Source: Streptomyces adelaidensis (GTDB lineage Bacteria > Actinomycetota > Actinomycetes > Streptomycetales > Streptomycetaceae). Taken from it: DNA of 64,000 bases. A model generated the notes under the pieces. The model saw only the letters and a program-made list of their open reading frames with translations. It had not been told where the DNA came from and did not search any database. This document shows, piece after piece, positions 52,841-63,940 of this stretch. A program made the translations under genes and the position numbers. The first letter of the stretch is position 1. Each line of letters starts with the position of its first letter. The DNA is taken from positions 1 to 64,000 of the forward strand of contig NZ_JAEMUX010000006.1 in assembly GCF_016598475.1 (NCBI RefSeq), given 5' to 3'.

Positions 52841-53632
52841 CTACTCCCCGACGCCCGCCAGATCCCGCAGCCGCCGAGCCTGCGCGGCTCGCTCCGCCGC
52901 CCGCTGCTCGTCGTACGAACGGCCCGACGCCCCGCTCAGCAACGCCTTCGTCTCGATCACCGCGGCCCGCGGCGCGGCCACCAGCGCGGCCGTCAAGTCC
53001 CGTACTGTGTCGTCGAGTTGGTCCCCGGGCACGGCAAGGTTCGCGAGGCCGATGCGCTGGGCCTCGTCCGCCTGGACGAAGCGGCCGGTGAGGCAGATCT
53101 CCAGTGCGCGGGCGTAGCCGACGAGGCTCACCAGCGGATGCGTCCCGGTGAGGTCGGGGACGAGCCCGAGGCTGGTTTCGAGCATGGCGAACTGCACGTC
53201 GTCGGCGACGACGCGCAGATCACAGGCGAGGGCGAGTTGGAAGCCCGCACCGACGGCATGCCCCTGGACGGCGGCGATGGACACGATGTCGCTCCGCCGC
53301 CACCAGGCGAACGCCTCCTGGTACTCGGCGATGGTCGAGTCGAGCTCGGCGTCGTCACGGCGCGCGAGATCGATGAACGACGGCTCCCCTTCGATGCCTT
53401 CGGGCGTGAACATCTGCCGGTTGAGGCCGGCGGAGAACGATTTGCCCTCGGCCCGCAGCACGACCACACGGACGGAGCCCGGCACCGACCGCCCGGCCTC
53501 GGTGAGCGCCCGCCACAGAGCGGGGCTCTGTACGTTGCGCTTGGCCGGATTGGTCAGCGTCACCGTGGCGATCGCGTCGTCGACGGTGAGCCGTACGCCA
53601 TCCTTGTCGAGCAGCGGTTCGAGCGAAGCCAT
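52841..53632 (-). CDS. Enoyl-CoA hydratase/isomerase family protein
   Basis: 263 aa crotonase fold: NPAKRNVQSPALWRAL, oxyanion-hole region SFSAGLNRQMF, and the second oxyanion segment GHAVGAGFQLALACDLRVV, with a Glu in AMLETSLGLVPDLTGT. One catalytic Glu position is replaced by Gly/Ala residues typical of non-hydratase crotonases, so the reaction is uncertain. GGAGG precedes the ATG at 53632. Confidence 0.9.
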   Translation of the reverse strand: MASLEPLLDKDGVRLTVDDAIATVTLTNPAKRNVQSPALWRALTEAGRSVPGSVRVVVLRAEGKSFSAGLNRQMFTPEGIEGEPSFIDLARRDDAELDSTIAEYQEAFAWWRRSDIVSIAAVQGHAVGAGFQLALACDLRVVADDVQFAMLETSLGLVPDLTGTHPLVSLVGYARALEICLTGRFVQADEAQRIGLANLAVPGDQLDDTVRDLTAALVAAPRAAVIETKALLSGASGRSYDEQRAAERAAQARRLRDLAGVGE

Positions 53633-53695
53633 GGGGCGCCTCCGATGAGTGCGGTCAGCAGAGCGATGGAGCATTGCTAAGTGACTGCACAGTAA

Positions 53696-53727
53696 CCACC
53701 CGGTCGATCAGCTGACCGACCGGGTGG
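53696..53727 (-). terminator. Terminator of gbn
   Basis: A perfect 11-bp stem (53696-53706 with 53717-53727, 10-nt loop), 31 bp beyond the gbn stop. The loop region contains a GATC (53706-53709). Confidence 0.75.
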
Positions 53728-53757
53728 CCACCATCGAAGCCGATGGGCCGCCCGGCG

Positions 53758-53979
53758 TCAGGCCGATGCGGCCTTCTTGCCCCGCGTCGCCCCGCCACGC
53801 CCTCGAAGCGTGACGCCCGATTCGCTGAGCATCCGGTGTACGAAGCCATACGAGCGGCCGGTTTCCTCGGCCAGTGCTCGAATGCTCGCACCGGAGTCGT
53901 ACTTCTTCTTCAGGTCTGCCGCGAGCTTGTCGCGCGCGGCGCCGGTAACCCGGCTGCCCTTCTTCAGAGTCTCGGCCAC
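53758..53979 (-). CDS. gbn: Small GATC-binding nucleoid-associated protein Gbn
   Basis: 73 aa from the GTG at 53979, which has GAGGAGG upstream. One helix-turn-helix (GASIRALAEETGRSYGFVHRMLSESG) between basic ends (KKGSRVTGAARDKLAADLKKKY and GRGGATRGKKAASA). It matches the S. coelicolor SCO1839 protein as I recall it, reported as a nucleoid-associated protein binding GATC-containing sites and affecting development. Six GATC sites cluster upstream, at 54249-54330. Confidence 0.88.
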   Translation of the reverse strand: MAETLKKGSRVTGAARDKLAADLKKKYDSGASIRALAEETGRSYGFVHRMLSESGVTLRGRGGATRGKKAASA

Positions 53980-54180
53980 CCGGTCCTCCTCATGGGAAGT
54001 GCGCTCTGGTCTCCTCATGATCACCCCTCCGGGGCGTGATGGCCACCCATTCGGCAAGGTCCGTGGGACAAGGTTTTGACGACAGGAGCGCGTCCCCACG
54101 AGTGGAATCTGTGATTCCGCCCAGCGGCGTCCGTACGGCCGAACGGGTTGTTCCGCGAAGTGCCAGGTCAGAGACGCACG

Positions 54181-54215
54181 ACGGCCGAGCCCCGCACACA
54201 GTGGGGCTCGGCCGT
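54181..54215 (-). terminator. Hairpin downstream of the ABC-F gene
   Basis: A perfect 13-bp stem (54181-54193 with 54203-54215, 9-nt loop) between the ABC-F gene and gbn. Confidence 0.7.
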
Positions 54216-54248
54216 GAAATCGGTGTAGGACACACCTCGGTACGAGGA

Positions 54249-54330
54249 GATCTCACACAGATGATGGATCACGGATGGGCCGAATGATCCATAGGCAGTT
54301 GATCAACCCATTCGATCAAGGTGCCTGATC
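54249..54330. promoter_or_regulatory. Cluster of six GATC sites, candidate Gbn-binding region
   Basis: GATC at 54249, 54267, 54286, 54301, 54314 and 54327, six in 82 bp, where about one per 360 bp is expected at this base composition. A seventh lies at 54019. They sit between the ABC-F gene and gbn, and some are inside palindromes such as GTTGATCAAC (54298-54307). Gbn is reported to bind GATC motifs, so autoregulation or local binding is likely. Confidence 0.5.
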
Positions 54331-54337
54331 GAATGGG
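54307..54337 (-). terminator. Hairpin directly after the ABC-F stop, with GATC in both arms
   Basis: A perfect 12-bp stem (54307-54318 with 54326-54337, 7-nt loop), 6 bp beyond the ABC-F stop. It can be a terminator and at the same time a protein-binding dyad. Confidence 0.6.
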
Positions 54338-54342
54338 CGGCC

Positions 54343-55941
<1,599 letters not shown>

Positions 55942-56235
55942 GGACAGACTCCAGGGCGAAGGGGGAGGAGGGCGGGCGGCTGAGGACGTTCCCGCCGTCT
56001 AATGCGCGAGGAGAAGGGCCATGGGCCCGATTCTAACTGCGGGCGGCAAGCGGTTTTCCGCCTGTGCCACAAGGGATCACGTGGTATCGGTCACCGGCCC
56101 GCGGGAGCACTTCGAGCGGTGGACCTGACGCCGTGGTGGTGGGCGGGGGCCGTTCCCTCGGCGGGGTCTTGTCGGTGGTGGGTGCAAAACTGAGCAGCAG
56201 GTCGTATTCCGGACGACGGAGAGGTCGTGATCGGT
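55942..56235 (-). other. Leader region of the ABC-F gene and gap to the VOC gene
   Basis: 294 bp without a normal gene. On the minus strand it contains TAGAAT (56030-56035), then an ATG at 56022 after 7 nt, a seven-codon ORF and 57 nt to the ABC-F GTG. Nothing else is recognisable in the rest. Confidence 0.5.
55999..56022 (-). CDS. Candidate leader peptide MALLLAH upstream of the ABC-F gene
   Basis: ATG at 56022 followed by six codons (Ala, three Leu, Ala, His) and a TAG. A -10-like TAGAAT ends 7 nt before the ATG, so the ORF would be leaderless. Short ORFs before ABC-F genes can sense ribosome stalling. No conservation data, so only a candidate. Confidence 0.3.
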   Translation of the reverse strand: MALLLAH

Positions 56236-56649
56236 ATGGCAGGCAGGAGCGACGGACGCCCGAGCATCTACCCGACACTGTTGTACGCGGACGCCAAGGC
56301 GGCCATCAGGCAGCTCACGGAGGCGCTGGGCTTCACCGAGCTGTCGGTGTACGAGGGCGAGGACGGGACGGTGCTGCACGCCGAGCTGACGCAGGGCAAC
56401 GGCGCGGTGATGGTCGGCTCCAAGGGCAGCGGCAGTGCCTTCGACGCCGCGATGAAGGGCGCGGGCCCCAGCGGGGTGTACATCGTGGTGGACGACGTGG
56501 ACGCCCATCACCGGCGGGCCGTGGAGCACGGCGTGGAGATCCTGACGCCCCCGACGGACCAGGAGTACGGGTCGCGGGACTACATGGCCCGGGACGCCGA
56601 GGGCAATGTGTGGAGCTTCGGTACGTACGCGCCCGAGACGGGCGGCTGA
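56236..56649 (+). CDS. VOC (glyoxalase/bleomycin resistance) family protein
   Basis: 137 aa from the ATG at 56236. One VOC module: PTLLYADAKAAIRQLTEALGF, HAELTQGNGAVMVGS, GVYIVVDDVDAHHRRAVEHGVEILTPPTDQEYGSRDYMARDAEGNVWSF. The metal ligand positions H and E are only partly present (HAEL and DAEG), so it may be a PhnB-like or ligand-binding protein. A GTG at 56227 is in frame, but GGAGAGG is better spaced for the ATG. Confidence 0.88.
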   Translation: MAGRSDGRPSIYPTLLYADAKAAIRQLTEALGFTELSVYEGEDGTVLHAELTQGNGAVMVGSKGSGSAFDAAMKGAGPSGVYIVVDDVDAHHRRAVEHGVEILTPPTDQEYGSRDYMARDAEGNVWSFGTYAPETGG

Positions 56650-56682
56650 CACCCGCCCGTCCCGGCACCGGCCCCGCCCGGG

Positions 56683-58080
56683 TCAGCTGCCGCCGGTGTG
56701 CACCTGGAAGGCGGCCCGGCGGACGGCCTTGGCGAGCGCCGGGTCGGGGTGGGCGGCGGCGAGGGCGACCAGGACCTGGACGGTACGGGGGTGCCCGACC
56801 GCGCGGACCTCGGCGAGCAGCGCGGGGACCGTGGGCTGCACCGCGGACTCCAGATGCCGTACGAGCAGGGGTGCCTCGCCGTGGTCGGCGACGGCGGCGG
56901 CGGTGTCCACCCAGAGCCAGGTGGACTCCTCGCGGGTGAGCACCTCGTGGGCGTCCTCGGGGTCGGCGCCGTCGTGCTCGGCGAGCCAGAGCAGGGCGTA
57001 GGGGCGCAGCGGGGTCTCGTCGGCGACGGTGCGGACGTCCGGTTCGGCGGGGGCGCCGACGACGCGCAGCGCCTCGAAGGCGAGGCCCCGGATGAGGGCG
57101 TCCTCACCGCGGGCGGCGTCGATGAGCTCGGTGACGGCGCCGCCGACGGGGCGGGCGGCCAGCCAGGCGCGGTATTCGGCGCGGGCCGCGTTCGGGCGGA
57201 GCTGGGCGCAGCCGCGGAGCATGTCCTCGGCGGAGACCTCGATGTTCCCGGCAGGGCTCTGTGCGGCGACGCAGATCTGCTCCAGCTTCACCCAGACCGC
57301 CCAGCTGCCGAGCGGGGTGAGGGTGGCCTGGCCGTCGCCGTAGGTGAGGGCGCCGACGGAGGCGAGGGCGCGCAGGGACCAGTCGAGCAGCGGGGCGAGC
57401 GGGGTGTCCTCGGTGTTCGGCTCCGCGCCGGGCTCGGGCTGCGGGCCGTAGGGGATCTCGCAGCGCTCGGTGCGCAGTTCGGTGACCCGCTGTTCCAGGA
57501 GGTCGAGGAGCTGCTCGACGGGGACGGGCCCGGCGGAGAGCTGGAGGAAGGAGAGCACCTGGGGCATGGCCGAGACGACCTCGGCCACGGCGGCGGGCGC
57601 CCGGTCCGCGGGCTCGGGGTGGGCGATGGACCAGGCGTCGAAGAAGGCGACCCAGCCGCGCAGTACGGCGCTGTCGTCGCGGTGCCAGGCGCGCAGGCGC
57701 CAGCCGGGGCGCGCGGTGTCGCCGTGCACCTCGATGAGGCCGGCCAGCCGTGCGGTGTCCCAGTCGTGGCGCACCTGATCCGGGGTCAGCCCCAGGTGGT
57801 CGGCGGCCCGTTCCGCGGTCGCGTCGGAGAGGGTGCCGGTGCCGTCGGAGCTCGCGCTCTGGCGGCCCGGGCGCAGGGCGGCGTCGGCCCAGTGGGCGAC
57901 GCGGGCCGCGTCCGCCAGGACGGCGCGGGCCATGCGGGCGAGTTCCACGGGCGGCGGGGTGCCCTCCGGGGGCCGGGGAGCCGGTCGGCGGCGCTGGGTC
58001 ACTGCTGCTCGGGGAGCGGCGGCCAGGGTTCGCGGGCTGACGAGTCGGAGCCTGGAGTCGCGCGGGTTACGGGACGTCAC
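56683..58080 (-). CDS. Large conserved Streptomyces protein of unknown function
   Basis: 465 aa from the GTG at 58080. Basic Pro-rich N-terminus (about 1-45), a middle part with winged-helix-like segments (LGLTPDQVRHDWDTARLAGLIEV and ALASVGALTYGDGQATLTPLGSWAV), and a C-terminal helical-repeat part (about 330-465) with HEAT-like pairs such as LVALAAAHPDPALAKAVRRAAFQ. I do not recognise a family. An upstream ATG at 58155 is in frame but lies in a region without clear coding character. Confidence 0.75.
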   Translation of the reverse strand: MTSRNPRDSRLRLVSPRTLAAAPRAAVTQRRRPAPRPPEGTPPPVELARMARAVLADAARVAHWADAALRPGRQSASSDGTGTLSDATAERAADHLGLTPDQVRHDWDTARLAGLIEVHGDTARPGWRLRAWHRDDSAVLRGWVAFFDAWSIAHPEPADRAPAAVAEVVSAMPQVLSFLQLSAGPVPVEQLLDLLEQRVTELRTERCEIPYGPQPEPGAEPNTEDTPLAPLLDWSLRALASVGALTYGDGQATLTPLGSWAVWVKLEQICVAAQSPAGNIEVSAEDMLRGCAQLRPNAARAEYRAWLAARPVGGAVTELIDAARGEDALIRGLAFEALRVVGAPAEPDVRTVADETPLRPYALLWLAEHDGADPEDAHEVLTREESTWLWVDTAAAVADHGEAPLLVRHLESAVQPTVPALLAEVRAVGHPRTVQVLVALAAAHPDPALAKAVRRAAFQVHTGGS

Positions 58081-58293
58081 GGGGGCAGTCTTCCGGTTGA
58101 CGGTCCGAAAACCCAAACGGAATGTCACAGCGGGCGACAGGGGTGGCCAACGCACGCGTTCCCAAGGAGGGCGATATGGGTGAGGATCGCCTTGGTCCAG
58201 CGCTAAACGGAATGGGTCGTACCTGTCTGTGCGGGCTTGGATTCCGCCCCCCTGCGGCGACTGCGCTCCGCCCCTGGCTCTGCCGCGTCCGCG

Positions 58294-59421
58294 CTACATG
58301 AGCGGGGTGAGGAAGCGGCGCAGGGTTTCTTCATAGGCCTTGGGGTCGGCGTTCCACATGGCGCCGTGCGGGGCGTGGCGGACCGTGCGCAGCGTGACGC
58401 GGCCGGGGAGGCGGGCGGCGAGCCGGCGGGAGGGGCCCCAGGGGGCGACGACGTCGTCGGGGCCGTGGAAGATCAGGGTCGGGACCCTGAGGTCCGGGGC
58501 GACCGCCGGCTGGTCGACGGGGGCCGCGCGCAGTCCCGTGCGGCCCTGGGCGGCGCGGACCGCGAGGGGCAGCAGGGCGCCGGGGGTGCGGCGGGCGGCG
58601 GCGAGGGCGCGCAGGGTGGTCGCCCAGTCGAGGACCGGCGAGTCCAGGACGAGCCCGGTGACGCGGTCGCGCAGCGGGGAGTGGGTGGCGGCGCGCAGGG
58701 CCATGGTGGCGCCGGTGGACCAGCCGTGCAGGACGACCCGCTCGGCGCCGGACCGGACGGCGTACCGGATGGCCGCGTCCACGTCCCGCCACTCGGACTC
58801 GCCGAGGTGGCTCAGGCCGTCCGGGGAGCGGGGCGCGCCGGCGTCGCCGCGATAGGCGAGGGCGAGCACCGGGAAGCGGTGGCGGTGCAGGAACTCCATG
58901 ACGTTCATGGTGTGCTCGCGGGTGGCGCCCAGGCCGTGCACGGTGATCACCCAGATGTCGCGGGCCGCGGGCACGAACCACCCGGGCAGGGCACCGAGTT
59001 CGCCGGGCACGTCGACGTCGGTGTGGTCGAGGCCGAGCGCGGTGCGCGGGTCGCCGACGTGGGTGTTCGGGGTGAGCCGCACCCGGTCGCCCGGCTCCAG
59101 CGTGCCCTGGGTGACCCGTTCCAGGCGGCGTACGACGGTGTCGGGGGCCTGTGCGGCGCCGTCGAGGACATTGCCGACGACCGCGTGGGAGCCGTCGCCG
59201 ACGAGGCCGTAGACGCCGGGGCGCTGTGCGGCGAAGGCCCGGGTCAGGGCGATCCGGCCCGCCGCGGTGGAGTGCACGGTCAGCCGGGGTTCCGTGGGCA
59301 GTGGTCCGCCCGGCGGTGCCTTCAGCGCGGCATCGCTGGCCAGCCGGCCGGCGGCGACACCGGCCGCGCCGGCCGCGAACGCGACCCCTGCAGCCGTGGC
59401 TGCCGCTCTGACTGCACGCAC
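58294..59421 (-). CDS. Alpha/beta hydrolase
   Basis: 375 aa. An N-terminal hydrophobic stretch (about 8-26) may be a signal or anchor; then a lid-like region (45-155) and the hydrolase core with HGLGATREH, nucleophile S235 in HGWSTGATM, the Asp in FHGPDDVVAPW and the His in RHAPHGAMWN. Substrate unknown; the similar arrangement in membrane-anchored esterases suggests a lipid or ester. Confidence 0.9.
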   Translation of the reverse strand: MRAVRAAATAAGVAFAAGAAGVAAGRLASDAALKAPPGGPLPTEPRLTVHSTAAGRIALTRAFAAQRPGVYGLVGDGSHAVVGNVLDGAAQAPDTVVRRLERVTQGTLEPGDRVRLTPNTHVGDPRTALGLDHTDVDVPGELGALPGWFVPAARDIWVITVHGLGATREHTMNVMEFLHRHRFPVLALAYRGDAGAPRSPDGLSHLGESEWRDVDAAIRYAVRSGAERVVLHGWSTGATMALRAATHSPLRDRVTGLVLDSPVLDWATTLRALAAARRTPGALLPLAVRAAQGRTGLRAAPVDQPAVAPDLRVPTLIFHGPDDVVAPWGPSRRLAARLPGRVTLRTVRHAPHGAMWNADPKAYEETLRRFLTPLM

Positions 59422-59462
59422 GGGTCCAGTGTCCTGGCGGACTCCGTCGGTGGCCAGTGGGC

Positions 59463-59498
59463 GGGGGTTTCCGGGTGGTCGGGGGTTTCCGGGTGGTC
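59463..59498. repeat. 18-bp perfect tandem repeat
   Basis: Two adjacent identical 18-bp units (59463-59480 and 59481-59498) lie between the aldolase stop and the hydrolase start, in the hydrolase promoter region. Confidence 0.85.
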
Positions 59499-59524
59499 GG
59501 GCTGGTCCGGGGGCGAGCAGGGTC

Positions 59525-60256
59525 TCACCCCGGCTGCCCGTACCCCCGAAGCCGCTCCCCCACCTCCGCCACCTGGTCCGGCGTGAGCAGTGTCGGGGAG
59601 AGGCCCGGGACCGAGGACGCCGTCAGCCAGACGCGGGACATCCATTCGAGCTGGGCCGTGCGGTCGTAGGCTTCGGAGAGGGTGTTTCCGTATGTGATCG
59701 TGCCGTGGTTCTGGAGCAGGCATGCGGTGCGCCCTGTCAAAGCGCGGAGCATGTTCTCGGCCAACTCAGGGGTGCCGTAGGTCGCATACGGGGCGACTCG
59801 GACGGGTCCGCCGAGGGCGCCGGACATGTAGTGGATCAGCGGCAGCTCGCGTACGAGGGTGGAGACGGCCGTCGCGTGGACGGCGTGGGTGTGGACGACG
59901 GCGCGGGCGTCGGTGGTGGTGTGGATCGCCAGGTGCATGGGGAGTTCGCTGGTCGGGCGGAGGCGGCCGAGGACCTGCCGGCCGGTGAGGTCGACGCCCG
60001 TCGCGTCGTCCGGGGTCAGGCGGTCGTAGGGCACTCCCGTCGGTGTGACCAGGACGGTGTCCCCGACGCGTACGGACACGTTGCCGGAAGTGCCGACGAC
60101 CAGACCGTCGGCCACCGTCCGGCGGGCCGTCGCGACGAGCTCGTCCCACGCGCGTGCCACGTCGTCCGGCGCGGCTTGCTGTCGTGCCGTTCGCGAATCC
60201 TGTGAATCCTCACCCGTGTCCCGCTCGTCCCGGGCGTTCCGCCGCTCCTCAGCCAT
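59525..60256 (-). CDS. Class II aldolase/adducin family protein (fuculose-phosphate aldolase-like)
   Basis: 243 aa. Disordered N-terminus (about 1-30), then the aldolase core: GTSGNVSVRVGD, TPTGVPYDRLTPDD, the zinc ligands in HTHAVHAT and a third His in LLQNHGTITYG, and a conserved Glu-like PTSELPMHLAIH. It probably cleaves a sugar phosphate such as L-fuculose 1-phosphate; no fucose genes are nearby. Confidence 0.92.
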   Translation of the reverse strand: MAEERRNARDERDTGEDSQDSRTARQQAAPDDVARAWDELVATARRTVADGLVVGTSGNVSVRVGDTVLVTPTGVPYDRLTPDDATGVDLTGRQVLGRLRPTSELPMHLAIHTTTDARAVVHTHAVHATAVSTLVRELPLIHYMSGALGGPVRVAPYATYGTPELAENMLRALTGRTACLLQNHGTITYGNTLSEAYDRTAQLEWMSRVWLTASSVPGLSPTLLTPDQVAEVGERLRGYGQPG

Positions 60257-60454
60257 GCGGCGATCCTGCCAGGCGACCCTCGGCCGGCGCTTCCGGGCGA
60301 GCGCACTCCAGGGCGGGAGCCGGACCCTCGATAGGGCTCATATGCACATACATCACCCCCTGTTGGTGATTGGCCGGTGATCGACGGCGATTCGGTGATC
60401 TTCCAGTAGCCTCCGGATGTTTTGTCGCACACGTCGCCATTCCGGGGGGAAAAC

Positions 60455-61207
60455 ATGGCCCGTGACACCACCCGACCGTCCCGTCGTCGCAACCGCGTAT
60501 TCGCCGCGTCGGTCGCGGCGCTCGCCCTGGGGGGTACCGCTCTCGTCGAGATCCCCGCCTCGGCCGCCGCCAAGCCCAAGGGGCACGACGTCTCCTCGCA
60601 CCAGAAGAAGGTGAACTGGCCGAGCGCGAAGTCGAAGGGCGCCAAGTTCGTCTACGTCAAGGCGACCGAGTCCACCACCTACCGCAACCCGTACTTCGGC
60701 CAGCAGTACGACGGCTCGCGCAACGCGGGCCTGATCCGGGGCGCCTACCACTTCGCGGTGCCCGACAAGTCGTCCGGCAAGGCCCAGGCCGCCTACTTCG
60801 TGCGCAACGGCGGCGGCTGGCGCGCCGACGGCTGGACGCTGCCGCCGGCCCTCGACATCGAATACAACCCGTACGACAAGAAGAAGAAGTGCTACGGCCT
60901 GAGCGACAGCAGGATGGTCGGCTGGATCAAGTCGTTCAGCGACGAGGTCAAGCGTCTCACCGGCCGCCGTCCGGTGATCTACACGACCACCCACTGGTGG
61001 AAGACCTGTACCGGCAACAGCGCGGCGTTCGCCGGGAACCATCCGCTGTGGCTGGCCCGGTACAACTCCGCCGGGGCGGGAGAGCTCCCCGCGGGGTGGA
61101 AGTTCTGGACGATCTGGCAGTACGACAACGGCAGCGGGAGCCTGCCGGGTGACCAGAACCTCTTCAACGGGTCCATGCGCCGGCTGAAGAAGTTCACCAA
61201 GGGCTAG
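60455..61207 (+). CDS. Secreted GH25 lysozyme-like muramidase
   Basis: 250 aa. N-terminal signal with a Tat-like SRRRNRVFAAS and an AAA cleavage region near 40, then a GH25 barrel: GHDVSSHQKKVNW (catalytic Asp), FVYVKATEST, AGLIRGAYHFA, ALDIEYNPY (Asp and Glu), RRPVIYTTTHWW and WTIWQYDNGSG. It cleaves the muramyl glycosidic bond of peptidoglycan outside the cell. GGGGGA precedes the ATG at 60455. Confidence 0.94.
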   Translation: MARDTTRPSRRRNRVFAASVAALALGGTALVEIPASAAAKPKGHDVSSHQKKVNWPSAKSKGAKFVYVKATESTTYRNPYFGQQYDGSRNAGLIRGAYHFAVPDKSSGKAQAAYFVRNGGGWRADGWTLPPALDIEYNPYDKKKKCYGLSDSRMVGWIKSFSDEVKRLTGRRPVIYTTTHWWKTCTGNSAAFAGNHPLWLARYNSAGAGELPAGWKFWTIWQYDNGSGSLPGDQNLFNGSMRRLKKFTKG

Positions 61208-61249
61208 ACCGACACCCGCACCCGATTACTACATCCACACGCCTGTCCT

Positions 61250-61271
61250 AGTTCATCTTCCGTTCACCCAG
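61250..61271 (+). promoter_or_regulatory. PHO box (PhoP-binding direct repeats)
   Basis: Two adjacent 11-bp units, GTTCATCTTCC (61250-61260) and GTTCACCCAGG (61261-61271), match the Streptomyces PhoP unit consensus built around GTTCACC. They lie 49 bp upstream of the transporter start. Confidence 0.8.
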
Positions 61272-61320
61272 GTTGCCTACGGTCCCCGTACCACTGGACA
61301 TCCAAGAGAAGCCTGGGTAA

Positions 61321-62571
<1,251 letters not shown>

Positions 62572-62598
62572 GCCCCGCGACCCCTGAGGAACACCACC

Positions 62599-62820
62599 AT
62601 GCACATCGACTGGGCAGCCCTCGGCTCCGTCTTCGGAGTCAGCCTCGTGGTCACCGTGACCCTCGTCGGCCTCTTCACCCTCGGCATCGTCGGCCTCTCC
62701 AAGCGGGAGGCGGCGACCGCCGGCGGCGGCTCGCCGGCAATCGCCACGACAGCGGCGTACGCCTGCTTCGCGGCCTGCGCGGCGGCGGTGGGGTACGGGA
62801 TCTACCTGATCATGGCCTGA
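62599..62820 (+). CDS. Small two-helix membrane protein downstream of pitH2
   Basis: 73 aa with two membrane helices (about 8-33 and 48-72) and a short basic loop (SKREAAT). 27 bp after pitH2 on the same strand with GAGGA before the ATG, and ended by a strong terminator, so probably co-transcribed with pitH2. Function unknown. Confidence 0.85.
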   Translation: MHIDWAALGSVFGVSLVVTVTLVGLFTLGIVGLSKREAATAGGGSPAIATTAAYACFAACAAAVGYGIYLIMA

Positions 62821-62861
62821 GGCCCCCCGCACCCCTCTCACCTCGCACGACACGCCACACG

Positions 62862-62896
62862 AAACCCCCGTACCGATTTGACCGGTACGGGGGTTT
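62862..62896. terminator. Terminator of the pitH2 operon
   Basis: A perfect 14-bp stem (62862-62875 with 62883-62896, 7-nt loop), with A-runs and T-runs at its ends (AAA ... TTTT), giving a near-classical terminator. Confidence 0.9.
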
Positions 62897-62930
62897 TGCC
62901 TACTGTTCACAACAACTGTGACCCCCGTCG

Positions 62931-62948
62931 AAATGACACATGTCATTT
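62931..62948. promoter_or_regulatory. Palindrome upstream of the XRE regulator
   Basis: A perfect 8-2-8 palindrome, AAATGACA CA TGTCATTT, lies 94 bp upstream of the XRE gene. It stands out for its A+T content. Likely an operator, perhaps for the regulator itself. Confidence 0.55.
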
Positions 62949-63041
62949 GGGCAATGGCTGTACGACGGTACCGAATCGGCGTAAGCTATCAGATACTCGC
63001 CGTTCGACGATGGCCACCTGACATGCAGACAGGGGAGCGCC

Positions 63042-63899
63042 ATGCCCAGGGACCTCGATCCGAGCCTGAATCGACGCAGGCTCCGCGTCGAGTTGCGCAA
63101 GGCCCGTTACAAATCAGGGCTGACCAAACAACAGACGGCTGACGCCCTGGACTGGTCACTTTCGAAGATCATGCGCATCGAGGCCGGCACGGTCGGCGTC
63201 AGCGTCACCGATGTCCGGGCGCTGATGCAGCAGTACGAGATCACGGACCCGGTACTCGTCGGCGAGTTGGAGGAGGCCGCGCGGGGCTCGAAGGGGCCGT
63301 CCTGGTGGGCTCCGTGGGGCAATCTGGTGTCCCAGCCGTACGCTCAATACCTGGGCTACGAGGGGGCCGCGACCTCCATCCGCATCTACAACCCCATCGT
63401 GCTGCCCGGCCTTGTCCAGACCGAGGACTACGCCACCGCCCTCCTCTCACCCACGACCGAGGGCACGGACGTACGGCGGTCGGTGGAGCTCCGCACCACG
63501 CGGCAGGAGCGGTACCTCGACTCCGAGTCCGGGCCGCGCGTCGAGATCGTCCTGGACGAAGCCGCCGTACGGCGCGTGATCGGCGGCCCCAAGGTGATGC
63601 GTCATCAACTGGAGCACATCAAGACCCTGGCCCAGCGCCCGCGGATGGGCATGCGGCTCCTGCCGTTCACCGTGGGAGCCCACTTCAGTACCCTCAGCCC
63701 GTTCATCCTGCTCGGGTTCAAGGACGACGACGACCTGCTGTACCTGGAAGGCCCCAACGGCGGCCTGTCGAACCGCGAGGATCTCGACCTCACGGTTCGC
63801 TATCAGGAGTGCTTCGCGAACATCAGTGACAGCGCGTACGAAGGTGACCGGATGATCGAGTTCCTCGACACGGTCAAGGAGAGTCTGGACAACGACTGA
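63042..63899 (+). CDS. XRE-family regulator with DUF5753 domain
   Basis: 285 aa. N-terminal XRE helix-turn-helix (about 12-70: LRVELRKARYKSGLTKQQTADALDWSLSKIMRIEAG) and the C-terminal DUF5753 domain (about 95-275) with VLPGLVQTEDYA, RQERYLDSESGP and RMGMRLLPF. These WhiJ-like proteins are expanded in Streptomyces and usually pair with a small DUF397 protein. GGGGAG precedes the ATG at 63042. Confidence 0.93.
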   Translation: MPRDLDPSLNRRRLRVELRKARYKSGLTKQQTADALDWSLSKIMRIEAGTVGVSVTDVRALMQQYEITDPVLVGELEEAARGSKGPSWWAPWGNLVSQPYAQYLGYEGAATSIRIYNPIVLPGLVQTEDYATALLSPTTEGTDVRRSVELRTTRQERYLDSESGPRVEIVLDEAAVRRVIGGPKVMRHQLEHIKTLAQRPRMGMRLLPFTVGAHFSTLSPFILLGFKDDDDLLYLEGPNGGLSNREDLDLTVRYQECFANISDSAYEGDRMIEFLDTVKESLDND

Positions 63900-63940
63900 G
63901 CCCCGGGACGGAACGTCCGGGCGGACACGGGGGAGGGCCG

